Position numbers and translations under genes: made by a program. The notes under the pieces were generated by a model. The model was not told the DNA's origin, searched no databases, and saw nothing but the letters and a program-made list of their open reading frames with translations. From contig CAZECE010000052.1 in NCBI GenBank assembly GCA_964510525.1, forward strand, positions 1 to 61,636: a DNA stretch of 61,636 nt, in the 5' to 3' direction. The stretch is from CAZECE01 sp964510525. GTDB lineage: Bacteria > Pseudomonadota > Gammaproteobacteria > Pseudomonadales > JANQJO01. Shown here one piece after another: positions 1-6,303 of the stretch. Position 1 is the first letter of the stretch. Each line of letters opens with the position of its first letter.

Positions 1-338
1 GATTGCGCCAAATTTGTAAAGGTAAAATCATTAGCAACGGATTCGGTATACGGCGCATTATCCCAGTCGACGTCGTCTTCATCGGAGACATTGAGGGTAA
101 CGGGCACCAAGCAACCTTGAAATCCCCGATAGCTGATCGCATCGCTCAAATGGTCCATCACAAAACGACCATTTTCTTGGATCTCCGTCATGGATTGTTC
201 GAGGCGATTATTGGTTTTCGTGCTGTCAGTCACTTGCAACGCGCCCGCCAGCACAAAAGACCCTAAACTGGAAGCAATCATCAGCTCAACCAAAGAATGC
301 CCTGCTACTTTTGAGAAACGCTCGTACACCACAACCAC
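1..338 (-). CDS. pilW: PilW-like type IV pilus minor pilin, N-terminal part only
   Basis: The minus strand is open from a GTG near 338 (neighbouring GTG/TTG codons at 341, 332 and 329 are equally possible) to the left window edge, so about 112 residues are seen and the C-terminus lies outside. The N-terminus reads ...FSKVAG|HSLVELMIAS, a type III (prepilin) leader with Gly before the cut and Glu at mature position 5, followed by a hydrophobic helix. The continuation (TNNRLEQSMTEIQENGRFVMDHLSDAI...) matches the start of the PilW family, which primes pilus assembly in the inner membrane. Genes for PilX/PilY1 would be expected further left. A plus-strand ORF over the same bases is a shadow. The family call is good; the exact start is uncertain. 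Confidence 0.72.
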   Translation of the reverse strand, partial: MVVVYERFSKVAGHSLVELMIASSLGSFVLAGALQVTDSTKTNNRLEQSMTEIQENGRFVMDHLSDAISYRGFQGCLVPVTLNVSDEDDVDWDNAPYTESVANDFTFTNLAQ

Positions 339-608
339 CAAACGATCATTTATTAATCACTTTTAAAATAATAGCCCGCTTTGTAATGGCTTGGTAACGT
401 TGTGAGCAGGAAATGTAAAAAATTGAGCACTATTACCGCAAATATCCCAAAAATGCACCTTTATAAGCAACCACCTAACAGCTAAGTTATTGATCCTATT
501 CATCCGTTTATTTTTCGTCATTCCGAACTTGATTCAGTACCCATGGGATAAAACGGGCACTAGGCTATACTTCTAACAATCAAAAAACGTACTGTAAGGA
601 CTGCTCCG
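339..608. other. intergenic region between divergent pilin genes
   Basis: About 270 bases separate the two divergent pilin genes. A TATACT box at 566-571 could be the -10 of the plus-strand pilin, but no good -35 sits 16-18 bases upstream. AAGGA at 596-600 is a Shine-Dalgarno eight bases before the ATG at 609. I see no gene or repeat in the rest. Confidence 0.4.
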
Positions 609-1055
609 ATGCAACGCCCAAAAACAACAAAAAACCCCGATAAATCAACTGGTTTTACCCTTATTGAATTAATGATTGTGGTCGCTATCATTGCAATCGT
701 TGGGTCCTTTGCTGGATCCATGTATACCAGCCAGGTAAAAAAAGCTTACCGCGCAGACGCCAAATCAGCCTTGGTGCAATTAGCGGGGGAAATGGAGCGA
801 TACCGAACTGAAAACAACACTTATGCAGATGCCGCATTAGCCGGAGGCACAGGCACTGTTATTTTCACGGCCACAGCCCCTGTTCAGTCCAACACACCGA
901 TTTATAATTTAACCCTAAGCGACCTAGGCGCAAACACCTATACATTAACAGCAACCCCAATCAGTGGTGCTCGAATGGATGGTGACGGCGTTTACACTCT
1001 AGCTCACACTGGTGCAACCACGTACTCTGGCACGGTTGATGACGATTGGAAATAA
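609..1055 (+). CDS. pilE: PilE-like type IV pilin
   Basis: The 148-residue protein has a 14-residue charged leader, then G|FTLIELMIVVAIIAIVGSFA, the prepilin peptidase cleavage motif with Glu5 and the long hydrophobic N-terminal helix of type IV pilins. The C-terminal half (GANTYTLTATPISGARMDGDGVYTLAHTGATTYSG) has the 'Y.L.A.P......D....L...G' pattern of PilE-type minor pilins found beside pilY1 clusters. Members usually end with a disulfide-bonded loop, but this protein contains no cysteine at all. Its neighbour pilW points away from it, unlike the usual co-directional fimU-pilV-pilW-pilX-pilY1-pilE order. It has a good Shine-Dalgarno (AAGGA). It could alternatively be a ComP-like pilin. Confidence 0.82.
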   Translation: MQRPKTTKNPDKSTGFTLIELMIVVAIIAIVGSFAGSMYTSQVKKAYRADAKSALVQLAGEMERYRTENNTYADAALAGGTGTVIFTATAPVQSNTPIYNLTLSDLGANTYTLTATPISGARMDGDGVYTLAHTGATTYSGTVDDDWK

Positions 1056-1061
1056 CAATAA

Positions 1062-1097
1062 AAGTCGCGTTTTCCATAAAAATTGCATTTTCCGTAA
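1062..1097. repeat. 18-bp tandem repeat x2
   Basis: Two adjoining 18-bp units (1062-1079 and 1080-1097), both containing GC(G/A)TTTTCC(A/G)TAA, match at 14 of 18 positions, and all four differences are transitions. The repeat starts seven bases after the pilE stop codon. Confidence 0.6.
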
Positions 1098-1140
1098 AAC
1101 ACACATAATATTGATTTGATCATTTTTTCGGAGACCCATC

Positions 1141-1398
1141 ATGGTTCACGTCACCTCAGGCGAATTGCAAAAGAAATTTGGACGTTATCGCAGTGTTGCG
1201 CACAGAGAAGCCGTTATCATCACCAACCATGGCATGGAAGATTTAGCCTTAATCTCAGCAGACGAATACAAGCGCCTCAGAGAACTCGAGCACATAGCAT
1301 TCCACGTATCAGAACTAACCAACGAAGAATTAGCTGATTTAGATCAAGTGGTTATTCCAGCCGAAGCAGAAAAATACAATCACGAGCTTCGCTCATAG
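1141..1398 (+). CDS. Phd/YefM-family antitoxin
   Basis: The 85-residue protein starts MVHVTSGELQKKFGRYRSVAHREAVIITNHGMEDLALISADEYKRL, the Phd/YefM N-terminal fold: a short strand, a helix with a conserved Gly/Arg, then 'xVxITxxGxxxxxLISxxEYxRL'. This half normally dimerises and binds the operator, and the acidic C-terminal part (ELTNEELADLDQVVIPAEAE) would neutralise the toxin. CGGAGA upstream is a suitable Shine-Dalgarno. The stop TAG is immediately followed by the ATG of the next gene, so the pair was translationally coupled. Because the toxin downstream is interrupted, the antitoxin may now be a remnant or an autonomous repressor. Confidence 0.82.
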   Translation: MVHVTSGELQKKFGRYRSVAHREAVIITNHGMEDLALISADEYKRLRELEHIAFHVSELTNEELADLDQVVIPAEAEKYNHELRS

Positions 1399-1827
1399 AT
1401 GCCTTCTTCCCCTCCTGATATTGGGCACGTCATCAAGTATTCTTATCTATGGTGGAACCAGCACCGAAGAGGTCAAAGCGAAGGTTTGAAAGAACGACCT
1501 TGCAGTGTCGTATTAAGACGAAAAGACAAAGGCAGTCAGTCAAGTCTATATGTCCTACCCATAACGCATACCCAACCAAAAACATAAGAGCAAGGTATCG
1601 AAATTCCCCACGAAACCAAAAAACGTTTAGGTCTTGATGATGAGCGATCGTGGATCATAACAACTGAGTTTAATAAATTTACCTGGCCAGGTTACGATAT
1701 TAGAAAATTACCCTCAGGAGATTATTCATATGGTATTCTCCCAGAAAAGCTCATCAAACGAATCCTCACAGCCGTGCAAAATAACGCTCGCAACAAAGAC
1801 CTAAAGCAAGTTTCTCGAGACGAGTAA
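1399..1827 (+). pseudogene. PemK-like toxin gene interrupted by an in-frame stop
   Basis: The first part (62 codons, ...PCSVVLRRKDKGSQSSLYVLPITHTQPKT) ends at a TAA at 1585-1587. The same frame then continues without another stop for 79 codons to a TAA at 1825-1827, beginning EQGIEIPHETKKRLGLDDER and continuing SWIITTEFNKFTWPGYDIR. The two halves together read as one 'growth inhibitor PemK'-type protein: family members have 'LPITHTxPxxPxxxIEIPxxxKxxLGLDDERSWI', so a single codon between Thr62 and Glu64 has become a stop. Either this is a recent nonsense mutation or the stop is read through. The gene follows the antitoxin with no gap. The similarity is from memory of the family, not a search. 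Confidence 0.72.
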
Positions 1828-1868
1828 CAACAAAACAACACCCCCTAACACTTACTTACACAAAACCC

Positions 1869-1922
1869 GCACCTCAATTAGTAAGATGTATTCACTTTTA
1901 AGATAACAAGTAATTGAGGTGC
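1869..1922 (+). promoter_or_regulatory. 12-bp inverted repeat enclosing the Shine-Dalgarno of the small-ORF pair
   Basis: GCACCTCAATTA (1869-1880) is the exact reverse complement of TAATTGAGGTGC (1911-1922), with a 30-base loop. The right arm contains GAGGT, the Shine-Dalgarno for the ATG at 1926. If transcription starts upstream of 1869, the RNA hairpin would hide the ribosome-binding site. At DNA level it could instead be an operator. Confidence 0.6.
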
Positions 1923-1925
1923 ATT

Positions 1926-2084
1926 ATGAGTGAAATCAGTAACGTGGGTGGTAACAGCAATATATCAGAGGTTGGAATGAAAGATGAAAAGGCGCCACCT
2001 CAACCTGGCGACACTGGCACTGTTGAAGAACTAGCCTCACAAAGCCCTGACGGAGAAATGTCAGCCAATTCAGGTGACGCATGA
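1926..2084 (+). CDS. hypothetical 52-residue acidic protein
   Basis: ATG with GAGGT five bases upstream opens a 52-residue frame starting MSEISNVGGNSNISEVGMKD and ending ...GEMSANSGDA. It is rich in Ser, Gly, Asn and acidic residues, has no membrane segment, and looks disordered. Its TGA overlaps the ATG of the next small ORF (ATGA), which supports both being translated as a coupled pair. The N-terminus loosely resembles that of the orphan starting at 8209 (MVHNVGSQLNAQQ). I do not recognise a family. Confidence 0.45.
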   Translation: MSEISNVGGNSNISEVGMKDEKAPPQPGDTGTVEELASQSPDGEMSANSGDA

Positions 2085-2296
2085 TTTTCCCAGAAACGAA
2101 AACTAACGTGAAAAAAAAATACCGTCTTGTTGTTGAAGGTAATAACCATAAATTGTTTGATGAAACGGGATACCAACTCCACCCTTCAGAATATCCTGAA
2201 AAACTTGTCGTCGAAAGTTTCAAAAGCAAACAGGAAATTGACAAAGAGGAAGCAACAGAACGAGCCATCAACAGCGTACCTCCCTTTGCTTTGTAG
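2081..2296 (+). CDS. hypothetical 71-residue protein coupled to the preceding ORF
   Basis: This ORF starts in an ATGA overlap with the 52-residue ORF. The protein (MIFPETKTNVKKKYRLVVEG...YPEKLVVESFKSKQEIDKEEATERAINSVPPFAL) has a basic N-terminal half with predicted strands and an acidic helical stretch near the C-terminus. No known motif is visible. A 12-bp hairpin 20 bases downstream probably ends the transcript, so the two small ORFs look like a complete short transcription unit. It could be a small toxin-antitoxin-like or regulatory pair, but nothing in the sequence proves that. Confidence 0.45.
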   Translation: MIFPETKTNVKKKYRLVVEGNNHKLFDETGYQLHPSEYPEKLVVESFKSKQEIDKEEATERAINSVPPFAL

Positions 2297-2316
2297 GCTT
2301 TAGCTTTAACTATTTT

Positions 2317-2352
2317 AGAAGATACCGCTCATATTTATGGGCGGTATCTTCT
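2317..2352 (+). terminator. hairpin after the small-ORF pair
   Basis: AGAAGATACCGC (2317-2328) pairs perfectly with GCGGTATCTTCT (2341-2352) around a 12-base loop. The T tract after it is short (GTTTG). TTTT lies just upstream of the left arm. It is placed between the 71-residue ORF and the next gene. Confidence 0.55.
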
Positions 2353-2391
2353 GTTTGACGTATATACAAAGTTTAATGCCTTAAAACAGTT

Positions 2392-3201
2392 ATGGACCCA
2401 TTCTCAACCCCACCCAGCACCCCTACCCCAACCTCAAACCCCTACCTGGAGCAAACCCCACCAAGAACTCCACTCAGTTATCTGGGAACTGCAGCCTCCC
2501 CACCAAAGGCTCGCCTTACATCACCTGCAAAAATGAAGGACACATACAGCTTCGAAAAAAAAGGCAAAAACCCAGCGCCCAGTTTCATTGCAAACATTAT
2601 AGACAGGGTCAATTCTCAGCATCCAGAACTAACTCCAAACGCAAAAAAAAGAAAAGCTGCAGCATTCTTAAAAAATGAAAACATCCCACCCAATCAACGC
2701 GTCGCATACCTCCAAAAAACACAATTACAAAAGCTCGCCATTACCTTTAATCAAGGCAAAGCATTCTTGCAAAACAGCCCCTTAGGCTCTGAGGCTGCAA
2801 AAGCAAAAGGCGCGAAAGGGGAACTGCTGTACGTGCTGGGTCAAAACAACATTTTCTATTCTCATCAAGACTTTAAACCCAAAGCCGCACAACAAGAATT
2901 CAATTTTCACCACTCCAGTTTTTTTTCAGGAGACAACGTTAAATGCGCCGGCACCTGGAAAGCCAGCGAAAATGGCACCATCCTAAGCCTCTCCAACGAG
3001 AGCGGCCACTACCAACCACAAGCCAAACACCTCGTCTATGCTTGCCGAATGCTAGAAATGCACATGAACCAAAAAGACTTCGAGCAGCTTGACGTTGAAT
3101 ACCACTTTGAAGAACACAACAAAATGAAAATTGATACCATGAAGGCCCCTGATTTTTTAGTTCAAATGGGCGGGCATGAAAATCAGGAGTTCAACTCCTG
3201 A
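2392..3201 (+). CDS. orphan protein with Pro/Thr-rich N-terminus, effector-like
   Basis: The 269-residue protein starts with a low-complexity Pro/Thr/Ser stretch (residues 1-50), then a basic helical region (about 60-120). A C-terminal part contains 'CAGTWKASENGTILSLSNES' continuing GHYQPQAKHLVYACRMLE (about residues 185-225). As I recall it, a 'GxW...G.I...SNxSGHYxP' block occurs near the end of several uncharacterised bacterial putative secreted effectors. A disordered Ser/Thr/Pro-rich N-terminus would fit a secretion signal, but no secretion system is in the window. No signal peptide or membrane segment is seen. No clear Shine-Dalgarno precedes the ATG. Its stop lies inside a strong terminator palindrome. 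Confidence 0.6.
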   Translation: MDPFSTPPSTPTPTSNPYLEQTPPRTPLSYLGTAASPPKARLTSPAKMKDTYSFEKKGKNPAPSFIANIIDRVNSQHPELTPNAKKRKAAAFLKNENIPPNQRVAYLQKTQLQKLAITFNQGKAFLQNSPLGSEAAKAKGAKGELLYVLGQNNIFYSHQDFKPKAAQQEFNFHHSSFFSGDNVKCAGTWKASENGTILSLSNESGHYQPQAKHLVYACRMLEMHMNQKDFEQLDVEYHFEEHNKMKIDTMKAPDFLVQMGGHENQEFNS

Positions 3202-3208
3202 TTTTCAT
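3176..3208. terminator. bidirectional terminator palindrome overlapping a stop codon
   Basis: Sixteen bases (3176-3191) and their exact reverse complement (3193-3208) flank a single C at 3192. The core CAGGAGTTCAACTCCTG is flanked by AAAAT and ATTTT, the arrangement of an intrinsic terminator usable from both directions. The TGA of the plus-strand gene lies in the right arm, so the last residues of that protein are encoded by the hairpin. Confidence 0.8.
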
Positions 3209-3253
3209 AATGGAATCAAAAAAAACCAACTTACCGTACTCATGTTTAATATC

Positions 3254-3763
3254 TCAAGAGTCAAATAACGGCTTAATCGTTTTCATTGGCAATAACAAAC
3301 GTTTTGAATACCCCTGCAAGGGTATAAATCCAAAATGCTGATAAAAAGACGAGGCCGCTGCATTCAGCGCATCAACGACGACTGCTAACGAACCTATCTG
3401 AGTCGACTGGAAATAACTGCGTCTTAGTGCGTCCACCAACAAACGCTTACCAACACCTTCATTCTTAAATCGACTATCAACCGCAAGCCGCCCCAACAAA
3501 GTCGCTGGCTTATTAGGGTAAGATGACAGCCTAAGCCTTTTTAACACCCCCTCTGGAAAAGCAGATACATCAACATGAATGGCTGATAAGGTGTAGTATC
3601 CTAAAACGATACCCTGATTCTCATAAACAAAAACCGCTGCTTCTTTGCGTTTTTGGTCCTGACCAGCGTATTTTTTTAAATAATCATCTAAAGTCACTTC
3701 ACCGCACGAAAAATCATTTCGCTGATGCTGAGAAGCCAGTGAATCAGTAATAAATGCAGGCAT
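3254..3763 (-). CDS. GNAT-family acetyltransferase toxin (TacT/AtaT-like)
   Basis: The 169-residue protein has the GNAT acetyl-CoA-binding motif 'LLGRLAVDSRFKNEGVGKRL' (about residues 89-108) and a C-terminal '.ALNAAASSFYQHFGFI' helix-strand. It begins '..LASQHQRNDFSCGEVTLDDYLKKYAGQD', typical of the toxin branch that acetylates charged tRNAs and blocks translation. It lies 34 bases downstream of a DUF1778 antitoxin on the same strand, the standard antitoxin-first order. The length and all motifs are intact. Substrate tRNA cannot be told from sequence. Convergent with the orphan gene, and the two share the palindromic terminator. Confidence 0.88.
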   Translation of the reverse strand: MPAFITDSLASQHQRNDFSCGEVTLDDYLKKYAGQDQKRKEAAVFVYENQGIVLGYYTLSAIHVDVSAFPEGVLKRLRLSSYPNKPATLLGRLAVDSRFKNEGVGKRLLVDALRRSYFQSTQIGSLAVVVDALNAAASSFYQHFGFIPLQGYSKRLLLPMKTIKPLFDS

Positions 3764-3797
3764 ATAAGTGTTTTATAATATGAGCGAAATGACGATT

Positions 3798-4061
3798 CTA
3801 AAGTTCGTCATTATATTCATCAACCGCGCGACGTAAGGCTTCATTAGGCTCAGGGGGATTAATCAAAAGATCGATAAACAACTCTCGGTCTTCATCATCC
3901 AAAAGCAATGCCTTATGAGACTGAATAATCTCTTCGGCTTGCTTGTCAGCGGCCGAGGTCAAAAAATCCGTTAAAGAGGCAAAATTCCCCATCAAAGCAG
4001 CCCGCTCATACAGAGCACGCTGTTCAGAGGTAATACGGGTATCTAATCTTGAAGTCTTCAT
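3798..4061 (-). CDS. DUF1778 antitoxin (TacA-like, ribbon-helix-helix)
   Basis: The 87-residue protein begins MKTSRLDTRITSEQRALYERAALMGNFASLTDFLTSAADKQA, the RHH DNA-binding fold of DUF1778 antitoxins: a short basic strand 'RLDxRIT', then two helices with a Ser/Thr-rich turn. The C-terminal tail 'LLINPPEPNEALRRAVDEYNDEL' is the flexible toxin-binding segment. The pair should autoregulate. TACATGTA at 4088-4095, with a further GTAC-containing half nearby, is a possible operator just upstream. Confidence 0.87.
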   Translation of the reverse strand: MKTSRLDTRITSEQRALYERAALMGNFASLTDFLTSAADKQAEEIIQSHKALLLDDEDRELFIDLLINPPEPNEALRRAVDEYNDEL

Positions 4062-4186
4062 AGTCTTAAAGGTACAACAAACATCCGTACATGTAAATCA
4101 AGCAGGCCCAAAATCAATCAAAAAAACGAACTAGTGGTATTATTGTTCTAATCATTCCGCGTTTACCACCTACAAAGGACCACACC

Positions 4187-5101
4187 ATGGCCACCCCCCC
4201 CAATACCCTCAAAGCGGCCGTCATCCAACACCACATCGACACCCCTGAAGGTACCCAAAAACGCCTCGAACACCTAATCACTCAAGCCGCCCAGCAAGGT
4301 GCCGAGCTGATTTTGCTGCCCGAACTCCATGACCATCCCTATTTTTGCCAAACCGAAGAAACTCGTTTTTTTGATCTGGCCGAGCCGATTCCAGGCCCGA
4401 CAACCCAGCAGCTCTCCAACTGGGCCAAGCTACACAAAACCGTGATTGTCGGTTCGGTGTTTGAAAAACGCATGACAGGCGTTTACCACAACACCGCCGT
4501 GGTACTGGATGCCGATGGCCGCCTAGCCGGCACCTACCGCAAGATGCACATCCCCGACGACCCAAACTTTTATGAGAAATTTTATTTCACGCCCGGCGAT
4601 GCCAATCCAGGCTTTCAACCCATTCAAACCCGCATCGGTCGCCTCGGTGTCTTGGTCTGCTGGGATCAATGGTACCCCGAAGCCGCTCGGCTGATGGCAC
4701 TGGCCGGCGCAGACCTCTTACTCTATCCCACCGCCATCGGCTGGACACCAGAAGATACCGACGATGAAAAACAGCGCCAACAACACGCCTGGCAGACCAT
4801 TCAAGTCAGCCACGCCATCGCCAACCATGTGCCCGTTCTGTCCGCTAACCGCTGGGGCCATGAACCCGACCCAAGCAGCAACACCTCTGGCATCGACTTT
4901 TGGGGTCATAGCTTTATCACAGGCCCGCAAGGCAACTTACTTGCAAAAGCGACCGCTCAAGAAGACCACGTCCTTATGAGTGAACTCCCTTTAAACCAAA
5001 CCACTGAGCTGCGCCAAATATGGCCCTTCTTTCGAGACCGTCGCATTGACGCCTACGATCACCTGACAAAGCGGGTGATCGAACCTAAAATCTCACTATG
5101 A
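4187..5101 (+). CDS. aguB: N-carbamoylputrescine amidase
   Basis: A 304-residue carbon-nitrogen hydrolase with the catalytic triad in place: Glu in LLPELHDHPYFCQ, Lys in YRKMHIPDDPNFYEKFYFTPGD, and Cys in VLVCWDQWYPEAARLMALAGA. The 'HIPDDPxFYEKFYFTPGD' and 'GxDFWGxSFI' blocks are characteristic of the AguB branch, which hydrolyses N-carbamoylputrescine to putrescine, CO2 and ammonia. Its usual partner, agmatine deiminase (aguA), is not adjacent. The stop overlaps the start of the GDPD gene by four bases (ATGA), so it heads a three-gene coupled unit with gdpd and acpS. Confidence 0.92.
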   Translation: MATPPNTLKAAVIQHHIDTPEGTQKRLEHLITQAAQQGAELILLPELHDHPYFCQTEETRFFDLAEPIPGPTTQQLSNWAKLHKTVIVGSVFEKRMTGVYHNTAVVLDADGRLAGTYRKMHIPDDPNFYEKFYFTPGDANPGFQPIQTRIGRLGVLVCWDQWYPEAARLMALAGADLLLYPTAIGWTPEDTDDEKQRQQHAWQTIQVSHAIANHVPVLSANRWGHEPDPSSNTSGIDFWGHSFITGPQGNLLAKATAQEDHVLMSELPLNQTTELRQIWPFFRDRRIDAYDHLTKRVIEPKISL

Positions 5102-5826
5102 AACCCAAGATTGTTGGCCACCGCGGCGCGCGGGGCGAGATGCCAGAAAACAGCTTAGAAGGCTGCTTGTACTTACAAGCCCTGGGCATCCATCGCGTTG
5201 AAATTGATACCCACATGAGCCAGGATGGCCAACTCATCATCATTCATGATGCGACATTAAACCGAACCACGAATGGCACCGGTTTTGTTTATAAACGCAA
5301 AACAAAGGCGTTAAAAAAGCTCACCCTAAAACACTCAATAAAAGACTGGACCTACCCAACCCACATCCCCACATTAGCCTCCCTGCTGGATCATTGGCCC
5401 AAACTCAAAGCCATGCAATTGGAACTGAAAAAAATCCCAATACAACAACTACCAGATTTAGTGAATCGCTTGTTCGAAATTAACGAAGAGTATAAACAAG
5501 CCAAAAAAATCATCCTCACCAGCCAATACCCCTACATCCTCAACTATCTAAATGACCACAAGGCCCCTTTTGATAAAGGCTTAGTCAGCGTACCGCGAGA
5601 AACGGATCATTTTAAAATGGCCAAAACCCTGGGGTGTCGCTTCTTAATCAGCCACCATTCGCTGTGCCACCAAGAGTACCTCAACAAAGCTCACAAAAAA
5701 GGCTTTAGCGTCTCCACCTGGACCGTCAATGACTACAAGCTCTATGCCCAGCTTAAAACACGCAAGCACCTCAGCAGCATCATCACCGATTATCCTAGCG
5801 AGATGATGGGATGGGAACAGTTATGA
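5098..5826 (+). CDS. glycerophosphodiester phosphodiesterase (GDPD family)
   Basis: The 242-residue protein has the GDPD signature 'VGHRGARGEMPENSLEG' near the N-terminus (catalytic His-Arg and Glu), then 'EIDTHMSQDGQLIIIHDATL' with the metal-binding Glu/Asp and second His. It ends with 'STWTVND' and 'IITDYPSEM', as in UgpQ-like cytoplasmic enzymes. It should hydrolyse glycerophosphodiesters from phospholipid turnover to glycerol-3-phosphate and an alcohol. No signal peptide is present. It overlaps aguB and acpS by four bases each, so translation is coupled on both sides. Confidence 0.9.
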   Translation: MKPKIVGHRGARGEMPENSLEGCLYLQALGIHRVEIDTHMSQDGQLIIIHDATLNRTTNGTGFVYKRKTKALKKLTLKHSIKDWTYPTHIPTLASLLDHWPKLKAMQLELKKIPIQQLPDLVNRLFEINEEYKQAKKIILTSQYPYILNYLNDHKAPFDKGLVSVPRETDHFKMAKTLGCRFLISHHSLCHQEYLNKAHKKGFSVSTWTVNDYKLYAQLKTRKHLSSIITDYPSEMMGWEQL

Positions 5827-6254
5827 ACGACTGGAATAGCCTGGATCCCAATAACCTGACTCTTGGATCAGATCAGAACATCTATGGAATAGGCACTGAC
5901 ATTATCGACATTCAACGCTTTGATAACATTTTAGCGAAACACCCACAACGATTTTGCGAAAAAGTGCTCACCGCAAATGAAATAGCGCTCTTTGAAACCA
6001 GCACTCAGCCCAGCCACTTTCTAGCCAAACGTTGGGCCACCAAAGAAGCCTTTGCCAAAGCCTTAGGCACAGGATTTCGTGAGGGTATTTTAATGACGGA
6101 CTGCGAAACGCAACACGATGAGTTGGGCAAGCCCATTCTCAAGATTCACGGCAAGAGCGCAAAAAAAATGGCAGCGCTTGGTGTTAAGCACTGCCATTTA
6201 AGTGTGTCCGATGAAAAAGACTACGCCATTGCGTTTGTGATTCTAACCCGATAG
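5823..6254 (+). CDS. acpS: holo-[acyl-carrier-protein] synthase
   Basis: The protein (143 residues from the ATG at 5823) has 'YGIGTDIIDIQRF' with the Mg-binding Asp, 'FLAKRWATKEAFAKALGTGF' with the conserved W-A-x-K-E-A, and 'HLSVSDEKDYAIAFVIL' at the C-terminus. It transfers phosphopantetheine from CoA to ACP. I prefer 5823 because it makes an ATGA overlap with gdpd, like the overlap upstream; an ATG at 5811 is possible. Either start leaves about 20 polar residues before the usual beginning of the family. Sitting behind gdpd rather than in pdxJ-recO-era is unusual. Confidence 0.92.
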   Translation: MNDWNSLDPNNLTLGSDQNIYGIGTDIIDIQRFDNILAKHPQRFCEKVLTANEIALFETSTQPSHFLAKRWATKEAFAKALGTGFREGILMTDCETQHDELGKPILKIHGKSAKKMAALGVKHCHLSVSDEKDYAIAFVILTR

Positions 6255-6255
6255 T

Positions 6256-6303
6256 AACTATAAAACCGGTTAGAAACTATAAACCGATTAATAACTATAA
6301 ACC
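6256..6303. repeat. tandem repeat, three copies of about 18 bp
   Basis: AACTATAAAacCG-type units start at 6256, 6275 and 6293. The last unit contains the end of the DUF481 gene (its Val-Tyr-Ser codons on the minus strand), so the repeat copies the gene end into the spacer. Confidence 0.7.

Noticed and set aside
3..266. 87-residue plus-strand ORF at the left edge
   Set aside because: The minus strand over the same bases encodes a prepilin leader and PilW-like sequence, so this ORF is a shadow.
1936..2271. 111-residue minus-strand ORF over the small-ORF pair
   Set aside because: The plus strand has a Shine-Dalgarno, an ATGA overlap and a downstream hairpin; the minus-strand frame has none of these.
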